Below are positions 1 through 7,232 of a stretch of 39,783 nucleotides of DNA, piece after piece. A program made the translations under genes and the position numbers. The notes under the pieces were generated by a model, which was not told the origin of the DNA, made no database searches, and worked only from the letters and a program-made list of their open reading frames with translations. The stretch lies in assembly GCA_938008665.1 (NCBI GenBank), contig CALLKA010000080.1:1-39783 (forward strand), in the 5' to 3' direction. The DNA is from an uncultured Bacteroidota bacterium. Its GTDB lineage: Bacteria > Bacteroidota > Bacteroidia > Chitinophagales > Chitinophagaceae. Numbering within the stretch: the stretch's first letter is position 1; the number at the start of each line of letters is the position of its first letter.

Positions 1-36
1 ATCTAAATTTGAGAAATGACCCCTAAGGAATTGGTA

Positions 37-915
37 TTAGATGGATTGTATTAGTTGAATCACTTCAACTAGGCTTTTCTTGACTGCTATGTTATCGGAC
101 AGCTTTCCTTTATAATCCTTCATGAACAAACCAGATAGCATCACGGGGGTTGTATTGCTAACTTGACTAATCTGTGTTATAAAACGGTCTAATTTAAACA
201 CTTTTGATGGAGACGTTAGATGACAAAATACATAATTTGGTTTCTTGACAGCAGTTAAGTAAACAAGGTCTTTCATTGGAACATTCGCCCCTAGATAATT
301 AACATAGATTCCTTCTTGTTTTAATAAGAAGTATACAAACAACAAGCCAATTTCATGATATTCTCCTTCGGGCATAAATAAAATAACGCTCTTGTTATGC
401 TCTGAAACTGCAGGCAGTCTTTCAATTCCTAAAATTAATTTTTGCCTTAATAAATTAGTTGCCAAATGCTCCTGTGCTGGATTTATATGATTGGTCATCC
501 ATAAAATACCAACTCTTTCTAAAAATGGGAATACAATTTCTGTAATCGTTTTGTCAACTCCTTTCTGTCCAGAATATAAATCTAATTGTTTCTCAAAAGC
601 ATGCATGTTCAAAGAAACCATCTCCTTAATTAATACATTTACCACCCTTTCTCTAATCGCATCAATTTGGTTCAAGGAAAGAATCTTTTCCTCTATTTGA
701 TCTGAGGACATTTTATCAATATGGGAGATTTTAAACCCATATTTATTTAATAATGAAACGTTCAAGATGGTCTTCAATTCTGCCGAACTATAGGAACGAA
801 TATTGGTTTCCGTACGTGATGGTTGTAAAAAATTATACCGCTGCTCCCAAATACGAATTGTATGGGCTTTAATTCCCGTAACCTGTTCTAAATCCTTAAT
901 GGAATAACTTGACAT
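37..915 (-). CDS. MerR-family regulator with cobalamin-binding domain (CarH/LitR-like)
   Basis: The 292-residue protein has an N-terminal MerR winged-helix (about residues 4-70, with the R-x-W-E-x-R-Y motif near 21-27), a helical linker domain, and a C-terminal B12-binding domain (about 170-290). In the helical domain W139 is followed after nine residues by E149-H150. This is the W-x9-EH motif that in CarH contacts the adenosyl group of AdoCbl. The Rossmann part has E185-x-H187-x-x-G190, the E/D-x-H-x-x-G motif whose His is the lower cobalt ligand. Known family members repress carotenoid or light-response genes in the dark and release DNA when light breaks AdoCbl. The light role here is inferred from motifs. 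The gene ends close to the left edge, so any target genes on that side are not visible. An inverted repeat lies directly upstream of its start. The start is the ATG at 913-915, because the MerR fold begins a few residues in. Confidence 0.88.
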   Translation of the reverse strand: MSSYSIKDLEQVTGIKAHTIRIWEQRYNFLQPSRTETNIRSYSSAELKTILNVSLLNKYGFKISHIDKMSSDQIEEKILSLNQIDAIRERVVNVLIKEMVSLNMHAFEKQLDLYSGQKGVDKTITEIVFPFLERVGILWMTNHINPAQEHLATNLLRQKLILGIERLPAVSEHNKSVILFMPEGEYHEIGLLFVYFLLKQEGIYVNYLGANVPMKDLVYLTAVKKPNYVFCHLTSPSKVFKLDRFITQISQVSNTTPVMLSGLFMKDYKGKLSDNIAVKKSLVEVIQLIQSI

Positions 916-922
916 GTTATAT

Positions 923-954
923 AAACAATGATTTTTAAAAATTGTTCATTGTTT
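923..954. promoter_or_regulatory. Inverted repeat upstream of the merR gene, candidate operator
   Basis: AAACAATGA at 923-931 is matched exactly by its reverse complement TCATTGTTT at 946-954, with a 14-base AT-only-but-one spacer that itself contains TTTTTAAAAA. The repeat starts 8 bases before the start codon of the MerR/B12 gene, so it would overlap its promoter. MerR/CarH proteins bind repeated or palindromic operators at promoters, so autoregulation is plausible. No binding-site consensus was tested. In AT-rich DNA some such repeats occur by chance. Confidence 0.4.
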
Positions 955-1034
955 AATGAAAAATGTAATTTATACTGACACAAGAAGGCTGATTCTGTGA
1001 CCTAAGAAGCGTAATTACCCCCTTATATCCCCAC

Positions 1035-1895
1035 CTACTTCTTTAAATTTCTCAAATATTCACCATACCCACTTTTAGCATATTTATCTGCCAAAACCAA
1101 TAATTGCGCCTTATCAATAAATCCCATTCTAAAGGCCACTTCTTCAATACATCCTATCTTTTGACTTTGACGTTTTTCAATAACACGTACAAATTCACAT
1201 GCGTCAGCCAAGGACTCAAAAGTGCCGGTATCCAACCAAGCAGTACCACGATTCATGATACCTACTTGTAATTTTTTACGTTCTAGATATACTTTATTTA
1301 CATCTGTAATTTCATACTCGCCTCTTGGAGATGCGGGAATGTTCTTAGCTATTTCAACCACTTGATTATCATAAAAATACAAACCAGGCACCGCAAAATT
1401 TGACTTAGGCGCTTTTGGCTTTTCTTCTAATGACAATGCATTATTATTTTCATCAAATTCAACCACACCATAACGTTCAGGATCATTTACTTCATAAGCA
1501 AAAACTGCGGCTCCATCCACATCATTAAAGGATTGTACCAATTTACTAAAGCCTGCGCCGTAAAATATATTATCTCCCAATACCAACGCCACTTTATCAT
1601 TACCAACAAAATCAGCACCAATGACAAATGCTTGCGCTAAACCATTCGGTACCGCTTGCACTGCATAACTGAATTTGCACCCTATCTCAGAACCATCTCC
1701 CAATAATCTTTTAAATTGATCGTTGTCTTCGGGCGTAGTGATGATTAAAACCTCCTTAATGCCTGCTAACATTAATACAGATAAAGGGTAATAGATCATT
1801 GGCTTATCATAGATAGGCATTAATTGCTTACTAATCCCCTTGGTAATTGGATACAATCTTGTACCCGATCCTCCTGCTAATATAATTCCCTTCAT
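1035..1895 (-). CDS. rfbA: Glucose-1-phosphate thymidylyltransferase
   Basis: RfbA/RmlA joins dTTP and glucose-1-phosphate to dTDP-glucose, the first step of dTDP-deoxysugar synthesis in the cytosol. The 286-residue length is typical. The N-terminus has the nucleotidyltransferase signature GGSGTRLYP (residues 8-16) followed by the K-Q-L-M-P segment. A downstream LGDN motif (metal/nucleotide site) and the EEKP segment are also present. It is the last gene of an rfbB-rfbC-rfbA run on the minus strand, 57 bases after rfbC. No clear terminator follows it. Identification is from family motifs and the neighbours. Confidence 0.96.
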   Translation of the reverse strand: MKGIILAGGSGTRLYPITKGISKQLMPIYDKPMIYYPLSVLMLAGIKEVLIITTPEDNDQFKRLLGDGSEIGCKFSYAVQAVPNGLAQAFVIGADFVGNDKVALVLGDNIFYGAGFSKLVQSFNDVDGAAVFAYEVNDPERYGVVEFDENNNALSLEEKPKAPKSNFAVPGLYFYDNQVVEIAKNIPASPRGEYEITDVNKVYLERKKLQVGIMNRGTAWLDTGTFESLADACEFVRVIEKRQSQKIGCIEEVAFRMGFIDKAQLLVLADKYAKSGYGEYLRNLKK

Positions 1896-1952
1896 AGTAT
1901 TTTTTTGTGTTTAGGTTTTCGCACTTTGTGCTCAAATCATAATTCTTAATCG

Positions 1953-2504
1953 TTATAAGCTCGCAGCATATTCCGCGAAGCTTCCCAATGTTTTATCTTT
2001 TTCTGAAAATATTAATTCCGACGTTGGCAACTTCCAATCAATGTTTAAATCCTTGTCATTATACATTATCCCAACTTCATTGCCAGGTTGATAAAATTTA
2101 TCTACCTTATAAAAAAAGGTAGCTGCTTCACTTAATACCACAAATCCATGTGCAAATCCTGCAGGTACAAAAAACTGTTTGTGATTGTCAGCCGTTAATT
2201 CAATCGCATAATGTTGCCCAAAACTAGGAGAGCCTTTTCTTAAATCTACTGCAATATCTAACACCGCACCTTCTAATACCCTTACCAATTTTGCTTGTGC
2301 AGCTGGCCCTTTTTGCATATGCAATCCGCGCAATACCCCTTTAGATGATCTTGATTGATTGTCCTGCACAAAAACAATATCTAATCCGGAAGCCGCTGCA
2401 AAATCTCTTTGATTAAAAGTTTCTATAAAATAACCTCTTGCATCACCATGAACAGTATCGTGAATAATAAAACAATCTTTTAATGGTGTATTTTCAATTT
2501 TCAT
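1953..2504 (-). CDS. rfbC: dTDP-4-dehydrorhamnose 3,5-epimerase
   Basis: RfbC/RmlC epimerises dTDP-4-keto-6-deoxyglucose at C3 and C5 to the L-rhamnose configuration. The 183-residue cupin contains the G-V-L-R-G-L-H segment with the catalytic His, the F-V-P-x-G-F-A-H-G-F segment, and the F-F-Y-K-V-D-x-F-Y segment that carries the catalytic Tyr. I start at the ATG at 2502-2504. A TTG three codons further upstream is in frame, but is a poor start next to a normal ATG. It lies 71 bases after rfbB and 57 before rfbA, so the three probably share a transcript. RmlD, which would complete dTDP-L-rhamnose, is not in the window. Confidence 0.95.
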   Translation of the reverse strand: MKIENTPLKDCFIIHDTVHGDARGYFIETFNQRDFAAASGLDIVFVQDNQSRSSKGVLRGLHMQKGPAAQAKLVRVLEGAVLDIAVDLRKGSPSFGQHYAIELTADNHKQFFVPAGFAHGFVVLSEAATFFYKVDKFYQPGNEVGIMYNDKDLNIDWKLPTSELIFSEKDKTLGSFAEYAASL

Positions 2505-2575
2505 ACTGAGCAATTGACTTTATTATTATTTATGATGCTGATTAATTTATTTTTAAAAGAAATATGACTACCTAA

Positions 2576-3670
2576 TTAACGATTGCTATACATATCGCTA
2601 TAATAGGTTTGATAAGCGCCACTGGTTACGTTTCCCAACCAAGGTCCATTGCTTAAATACCATTCGATGGTTTCCGCTAAACCTTGTTCAAAAGTAACCG
2701 ACGGGGACCAACCTAATTCCTTATTCAATTTAGTGGCGTCTATGGCATAACGGCGGTCATGACCTGGACGGTCTTTCACATAGGTAATTAGCGCTTCACT
2801 TTCACCAGCCGCACGACCCAATTTAACATCCATTTGCGCACACATTAATTTTACCAAATCAATATTGGTCCATTCATTAAACCCACCAATATTATATGTG
2901 TCGGCTTTTTTACCCTGATGAAAAATAATATCAATGGCGCGCGCATGATCTTTCACATACAACCAATCACGCGTATACAAACCATCGCCGTATACAGGTA
3001 ATGATTTTTTATTTATAATATTATGTATAAATAATGGAATTAATTTTTCAGGAAAATGATTTGGCCCATAATTATTAGAGCAATTTGAAATTACGATTGG
3101 CAAATGATAAGTTTCCCCATAGGCTCTAACAAAATGATCACTAGCCGCCTTGCTTGCGGAATAAGGTGAATTAGGATCGTAAGCAGTGGTTTCCGTAAAT
3201 AAACCGTCCTTTCCTAAGCTACCGTATACTTCATCGGTAGAAACATGATAAAATAAATGATCTCTTTTTTTCTCCCAACTGCCATCATGTGCATTTTCAT
3301 AACTTAAATCCGCTTTCCAAAATTCCTTTGCCGTATTTAATAAGTTAACCGTTCCAATTACATTGGTATAAACAAAATCCAACGGAGAAACTATAGACCT
3401 GTCTACATGCGACTCGGCAGCCAAATGAATCACATCCGTAATAGCATGTTTTTCAAATATCTCCTTTAATACATCTGCTTCCAAAATGTTGGCTTTTACA
3501 AAATGATAGTTAGGGGCATTTTCAATGTCCTTTAAGTTTTCCAAATTGCCCGCATAGGTCAACGCATCCAAATTAAATATTTGATACTCAGGGTATTTGT
3601 TCACCATCAAACGCACAACATGTGACCCAATAAACCCTGCACCACCTGTGATTAATATGTTTTTTTGCAT
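2576..3670 (-). CDS. rfbB: dTDP-glucose 4,6-dehydratase
   Basis: RfbB/RmlB is an extended short-chain dehydrogenase that converts dTDP-glucose to dTDP-4-keto-6-deoxyglucose using bound NAD. From the ATG at 3668-3670 the protein has 364 residues, close to the family's usual length. The NAD motif GGAGFIGSH is near the N-terminus, the STDEVYG segment holds the catalytic Thr-Asp-Glu, and YSASK holds the catalytic Tyr and Lys. The frame is open for another 31 codons upstream. That part has no family similarity, overlaps the divergent gene, and would include the promoter-like TATCTTTG at 3688-3695, so I reject the longer start. It is first in the rfbBCA run. Confidence 0.96.
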   Translation of the reverse strand: MQKNILITGGAGFIGSHVVRLMVNKYPEYQIFNLDALTYAGNLENLKDIENAPNYHFVKANILEADVLKEIFEKHAITDVIHLAAESHVDRSIVSPLDFVYTNVIGTVNLLNTAKEFWKADLSYENAHDGSWEKKRDHLFYHVSTDEVYGSLGKDGLFTETTAYDPNSPYSASKAASDHFVRAYGETYHLPIVISNCSNNYGPNHFPEKLIPLFIHNIINKKSLPVYGDGLYTRDWLYVKDHARAIDIIFHQGKKADTYNIGGFNEWTNIDLVKLMCAQMDVKLGRAAGESEALITYVKDRPGHDRRYAIDATKLNKELGWSPSVTFEQGLAETIEWYLSNGPWLGNVTSGAYQTYYSDMYSNR

Positions 3671-3687
3671 CTTAATTTTGTATCTTA

Positions 3688-3695
3688 CAAAGATA
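3688..3695 (-). promoter_or_regulatory. -7 promoter box (TAnnTTTG) of rfbB
   Basis: Read on the minus strand the bases are TATCTTTG, a perfect match to the Bacteroidota -7 consensus TAnnTTTG. It ends 17 bases before the chosen rfbB ATG, giving a short leader. A -33 element is not clear. This supports the shorter rfbB start. Confidence 0.6.
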
Positions 3696-3742
3696 TTAAA
3701 ACGATGATATATATTAGTAAGTAATTTATAAAACTTTAAGCT

Positions 3743-4897
3743 ATGACCAAGGAAAGATATCATTCATTAGATGTTTTCAGGGGTGCCACTGTTGCACTAA
3801 TGATTTTAGTAAACAATCCTGGTTCCTGGGCCAATACTTTTAGCCCTTTAGCCCACGCCAGCTGGCATGGTTGCACGCCTACTGATTTGGTGTTCCCTTT
3901 TTTCTTATTTGCGGTGGGTAATGCCATGTCCTTTGTGATACCCAAGTTGCAACTAGAAAATAGCAGTGAATTTTGGAAAAAAGTAATCAAACGAACTGTA
4001 CTAATATTTTTAATTGGCCTTTTTTTAAATTGGAGTCCGTTTGTAAAATGGAGTGACGCTGGTTTGGAATTTAAGCCTTGGGAAAATGTGCGCATATTAG
4101 GGGTACTACAAAGAATTGCTTTATGCTACTTTTTTGCATCGGTCATTATTTATTTTGGCAAATCACGTATGGCATTATTTATTGGCATGATGATTTTAGT
4201 TATCTACTGGGTACTCACTTTCAGTTTAGGGATGCCGGGCCACCCCTATAGCTTATCTGGCTATTTTGGCAATGCAATTGATTTTAATGTGTTAGGAATT
4301 TCACATGTTTATAAAGGCGAAGGCGTTCCATTTGATCCTGAAGGATTAACAAGCACACTTCCTTCAATTGTGCAAGTTATATTTGGATATCTAGTTGGGG
4401 AATATATTCAATTAAAAGGGAAGAATTTTGAAATGCTTGCAAAGCTAATACTGACAGGGGTTATACTCGTATTCGTAGGTTATATTTGGGATTTTAGTTT
4501 TCCTATAAATAAAAAAATATGGACCAGTAGTTATGTTTTTTACACTTCTGGTTTAGCGATCATTACATTGAGTATGTTTATTTATTTACTAGAATTTAAT
4601 AACGCCAAAGGAAAATGGAGTCAGTTTTTTGATGTGTTCGGGAAAAACCCTTTATTCATTTTTGTTTTGAGTGGATTTTTACCGCGCGTATTGGCTTTAT
4701 TAAGATGGGTCGATCATGTTGATGAAAAAGGAGTACCGGTTTATACCAGTGCATTACCTTGGTTTTACCAAAATGTATGTAAGGATGTCGCCAGTGATTT
4801 ACGCATTGGCTCCCTCTTATACGCCTTATGCATCATCGCCTTTATGGGTGCGATTGCCTACTTGCTTGATAAAAAGAAAATTTATATAAGGGTATAA
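3743..4897 (+). CDS. Membrane acyltransferase of the HGSNAT/NagX type (DUF5009-like)
   Basis: The 384-residue polytopic membrane protein has about ten hydrophobic segments. Its N-terminus has the S-L-D-x-F-R-G segment, then W-H-G-C-T-x-x-D-L-V-F-P (around residues 41-53), which is characteristic of heparan-alpha-glucosaminide N-acetyltransferase and bacterial NagX/YeiB-like proteins. Family members move acetyl groups across the membrane onto amino sugars, or are uncharacterised. The substrate here cannot be read from sequence. It is divergent from rfbB (72 bases between starts) and converges on murU with only 17 bases between stops. That fits, but does not prove, an amino-sugar or cell-wall role. 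Confidence 0.82.
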   Translation: MTKERYHSLDVFRGATVALMILVNNPGSWANTFSPLAHASWHGCTPTDLVFPFFLFAVGNAMSFVIPKLQLENSSEFWKKVIKRTVLIFLIGLFLNWSPFVKWSDAGLEFKPWENVRILGVLQRIALCYFFASVIIYFGKSRMALFIGMMILVIYWVLTFSLGMPGHPYSLSGYFGNAIDFNVLGISHVYKGEGVPFDPEGLTSTLPSIVQVIFGYLVGEYIQLKGKNFEMLAKLILTGVILVFVGYIWDFSFPINKKIWTSSYVFYTSGLAIITLSMFIYLLEFNNAKGKWSQFFDVFGKNPLFIFVLSGFLPRVLALLRWVDHVDEKGVPVYTSALPWFYQNVCKDVASDLRIGSLLYALCIIAFMGAIAYLLDKKKIYIRV

Positions 4898-4914
4898 TTT
4901 GCTGGAAATAAGTA

Positions 4915-5667
4915 CTACAGAAACAAAGTTGCTGCCTTTTCAAGATTTTCAGGCTTGCCTACATCCATTAAGATGGAATCACTATGGTCGTAATAACCAA
5001 TAGGGTTAGTAGCAGCAATTTGTAAATAAGCATCGATCAGTGAAAACTTCCCACTCAATTGTAAAGCAGTATAAAAAGAGGCGTGAATTATTTGAATTCC
5101 ACTAAAAGCTTTGGGAATAATTTTGCTTGAATCAATGGCAACATTGGTTTGTGCTGCCACCCACTTTTCCTCCATTGTTGTATTATTTTTCCAACCCGTC
5201 AATAAATCATCTTCATTAAATAATAAATTACGACTTGAAGTTCTATTGGTCACCGCTAAAGTTGCCACATAATGATCATGACTATTTTTTAATTCAGCAT
5301 CAGCCGCCATCATTTTATCCAATGGCATGGTGGTTAATATATCAGCATTCATCACTAGCCAGGATGCTTCGTTTTTAAAATAATTGGCTGCAAATAAAAC
5401 GCCGCCGCCTGTTTCTAATACCTCACTAGATTCATCTGAAATTGTGATGGCAGATCCCCAACCATTATTCTCTTGAACGGCACTAATAATTTGATCACTA
5501 AAATGATGCACATTCACCACCACTTCGCGTATGCCAAATGCTTGCAAGTATTCAATATTGCGTTGTAATAAAGTTTTCCCATTCACTAAGGCCAATGCCT
5601 TGGGATGATGATTGGTAAAGGGTTTTAATCTGGTGCCTAATCCTGCCGCTAAAATCATTGCTCGCAT
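4915..5667 (-). CDS. murU: Sugar-1-phosphate nucleotidyltransferase, MurU-like
   Basis: This 250-residue nucleotidyltransferase starts with LAAGLGTRLKPFT (residues 6-18), has the P-K-A-L segment at 22-25, and carries an N-A-D motif (metal site) near residue 108. It resembles MurU, which converts MurNAc-alpha-1-phosphate and UTP to UDP-MurNAc in the cell-wall recycling bypass that avoids de novo synthesis. The gene lies 23 bases downstream of an AmgK-like kinase on the same strand. AmgK supplies MurU's substrate, which raises confidence in MurU over a generic glucose- or mannose-1-phosphate transferase. Confidence 0.82.
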   Translation of the reverse strand: MRAMILAAGLGTRLKPFTNHHPKALALVNGKTLLQRNIEYLQAFGIREVVVNVHHFSDQIISAVQENNGWGSAITISDESSEVLETGGGVLFAANYFKNEASWLVMNADILTTMPLDKMMAADAELKNSHDHYVATLAVTNRTSSRNLLFNEDDLLTGWKNNTTMEEKWVAAQTNVAIDSSKIIPKAFSGIQIIHASFYTALQLSGKFSLIDAYLQIAATNPIGYYDHSDSILMDVGKPENLEKAATLFL

Positions 5668-5690
5668 AACCGAATAATTTATTGGGGAAA

Positions 5691-7130
5691 CTATTTAACC
5701 CAGTTTTGTTGATTGGTATGTAGTAAAATAGTTTTTACCTTATACTTATTTTTTAAATGTCTTGCTGTTTGCTCAGCCGCATACACACTGCGATGTTGTC
5801 CTCCAGTGCAACCAAAATTAATATGCAAGGAAGCAAATCCTCTTTCTAAATAATTCTCTGTAGTAATATCAATCAAATCCCATACGCTATTTAAAAACAC
5901 ATTCATCTTAGTTCTTTGTTCTAAAAAATCCTGAACCGGTTTGTCAAGGCCTGATAATTTTTTATAGTCATCAAATCTGCCTGGATTTAAAATACCACGC
6001 ATATCAAAAACAAATCCACCACCATTTTCAGAATCATCTCCTGGAATTCCTTTTTTATAACTGAAGCTATTGATCGTAATGACTAATGGCGTTTCATCTG
6101 TCGCTTTGGGTGGCGTAAATCGTTGGATAACTTCATCTCCTACCATCCATTGTAATATAGAAGCAAAAACAGGCGTATCACTTGCAATGGTATTGTGTTG
6201 TAAAAAGTTTTTTATGTTTAAAAGACCTAAGGGTATACTCGTTAAAAAATGTGCTTTTCTTTCAAACAACCCTCTAAACCCATAGGCGCCCATCACTTGC
6301 AATAATCTTAATAACACAAATCCATTGTATTGTTGTTTGAAAATGGTTACATCAATTTTTTCAGGCATCAAACTTTGTACTTCATGAATATAATGATCCA
6401 ATAATTTATCTTTCCATTCCTGCGATAGTTCCGCTTTGGCCTGCCACAATAAGGAAGCTACATCATAAGGTAATCCACCTTGCATACCTCCTTGAAAGTC
6501 GATAAAAAATACTTCATCATTGTTCACAATAATATTGCGACTTTGAAAATCCCTGAACATGAAATTTTTATAATTACCTGCAGATAATTGATCACTTAAT
6601 AATTCAAACTCATCAATTAAGGCTTGTTTATCATAGGGGTATTGCAAAGTATCTAAAAAGTAATACTTATAATATAACAAGTCAGTTAAAATAGAATGCT
6701 TGCCAAATTCCTTGGAGGTTAAACATTTATCATAATTTAAATTAGCTCCGCCCAATACTTGTAATCGAGCCAATGCAGTCAAACTCTTTTTAAATAAGGA
6801 AAAAACGTACTCTGTTTTCCCTTCCTTTTCTAATACATCTAATAAGGAAACCCTGCCTAAATCCTGTTGCAGATATATTGTTTTATCTGCACTCATTGCC
6901 AATACCTTAGGAACAGGTAAACCTTTTTCATAAAAATGGTCCGCAAAATAAACAAAGGTTTCGCTTTCCCTGATGTTTAAACTATAAGTAGCAATCCAAC
7001 TTTGTTCCCCTTGAATGATTCGAAAATAAACACGATCTCCACCACTTTGGGGGATTTTTTCAATAGTATCCCAAGGATGCGCATGAATCGTATTAAAAAG
7101 ATTGCCTATATGTTTTATGACCAATTCCAT
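5691..7130 (-). CDS. AmgK-like sugar kinase fused to a RapZ-type C-terminal domain
   Basis: The 479-residue protein has two parts. Residues 1 to about 325 form an aminoglycoside-phosphotransferase-fold kinase with catalytic F-R-D194-F-Q-S-R-N199 and the metal-binding D211-F-Q, resembling AmgK (anomeric MurNAc/GlcNAc kinase). Residues 350-479 match the C-terminal domain of RapZ: S-F-x-Y-K-x-G-I-P, then F-V-F-D-M-R, then G-L-D-K-P-V, and finally G-C-T-G-G-Q-H-R-S-V (440-449). RapZ's N-terminal P-loop domain is absent. Compared with E. coli RapZ as I recall it, the basic C-terminal tail is missing, and the positions of His171 and His190 hold Lys and Gly. The tail matters for RNA binding, and the histidines for GlcN6P sensing. 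The gene heads a two-gene unit with murU. MurNAc as substrate is inferred from this pairing. Confidence 0.85.
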   Translation of the reverse strand: MELVIKHIGNLFNTIHAHPWDTIEKIPQSGGDRVYFRIIQGEQSWIATYSLNIRESETFVYFADHFYEKGLPVPKVLAMSADKTIYLQQDLGRVSLLDVLEKEGKTEYVFSLFKKSLTALARLQVLGGANLNYDKCLTSKEFGKHSILTDLLYYKYYFLDTLQYPYDKQALIDEFELLSDQLSAGNYKNFMFRDFQSRNIIVNNDEVFFIDFQGGMQGGLPYDVASLLWQAKAELSQEWKDKLLDHYIHEVQSLMPEKIDVTIFKQQYNGFVLLRLLQVMGAYGFRGLFERKAHFLTSIPLGLLNIKNFLQHNTIASDTPVFASILQWMVGDEVIQRFTPPKATDETPLVITINSFSYKKGIPGDDSENGGGFVFDMRGILNPGRFDDYKKLSGLDKPVQDFLEQRTKMNVFLNSVWDLIDITTENYLERGFASLHINFGCTGGQHRSVYAAEQTARHLKNKYKVKTILLHTNQQNWVK

Positions 7131-7232
7131 AAGATTAAAATTAGTGCTAATGCGTGAAATAATTTCAATTAATTATAGGATAACTTTTGTTGGCTATAAA
7201 AAAGTATTAAATTTATTTAAAATACTACCCCA

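Noticed and set aside
1003..1042. AAGAAG...CTTCTT as the rfbA terminator
   Set aside because: Only six paired bases with a 28-base loop, too weak to call.
3671..3763. N-terminal extension of rfbB by 31 codons
   Set aside because: No resemblance to the family, overlaps the divergent gene start, and contains the TATCTTTG promoter box. ATG at 3670 begins just before the NAD motif.
3743..7130. Defence or other novel multi-gene system around the RapZ-like fusion
   Set aside because: The neighbours are readable as amino-sugar/cell-wall metabolism, and no nuclease, toxin or mobile gene is present.
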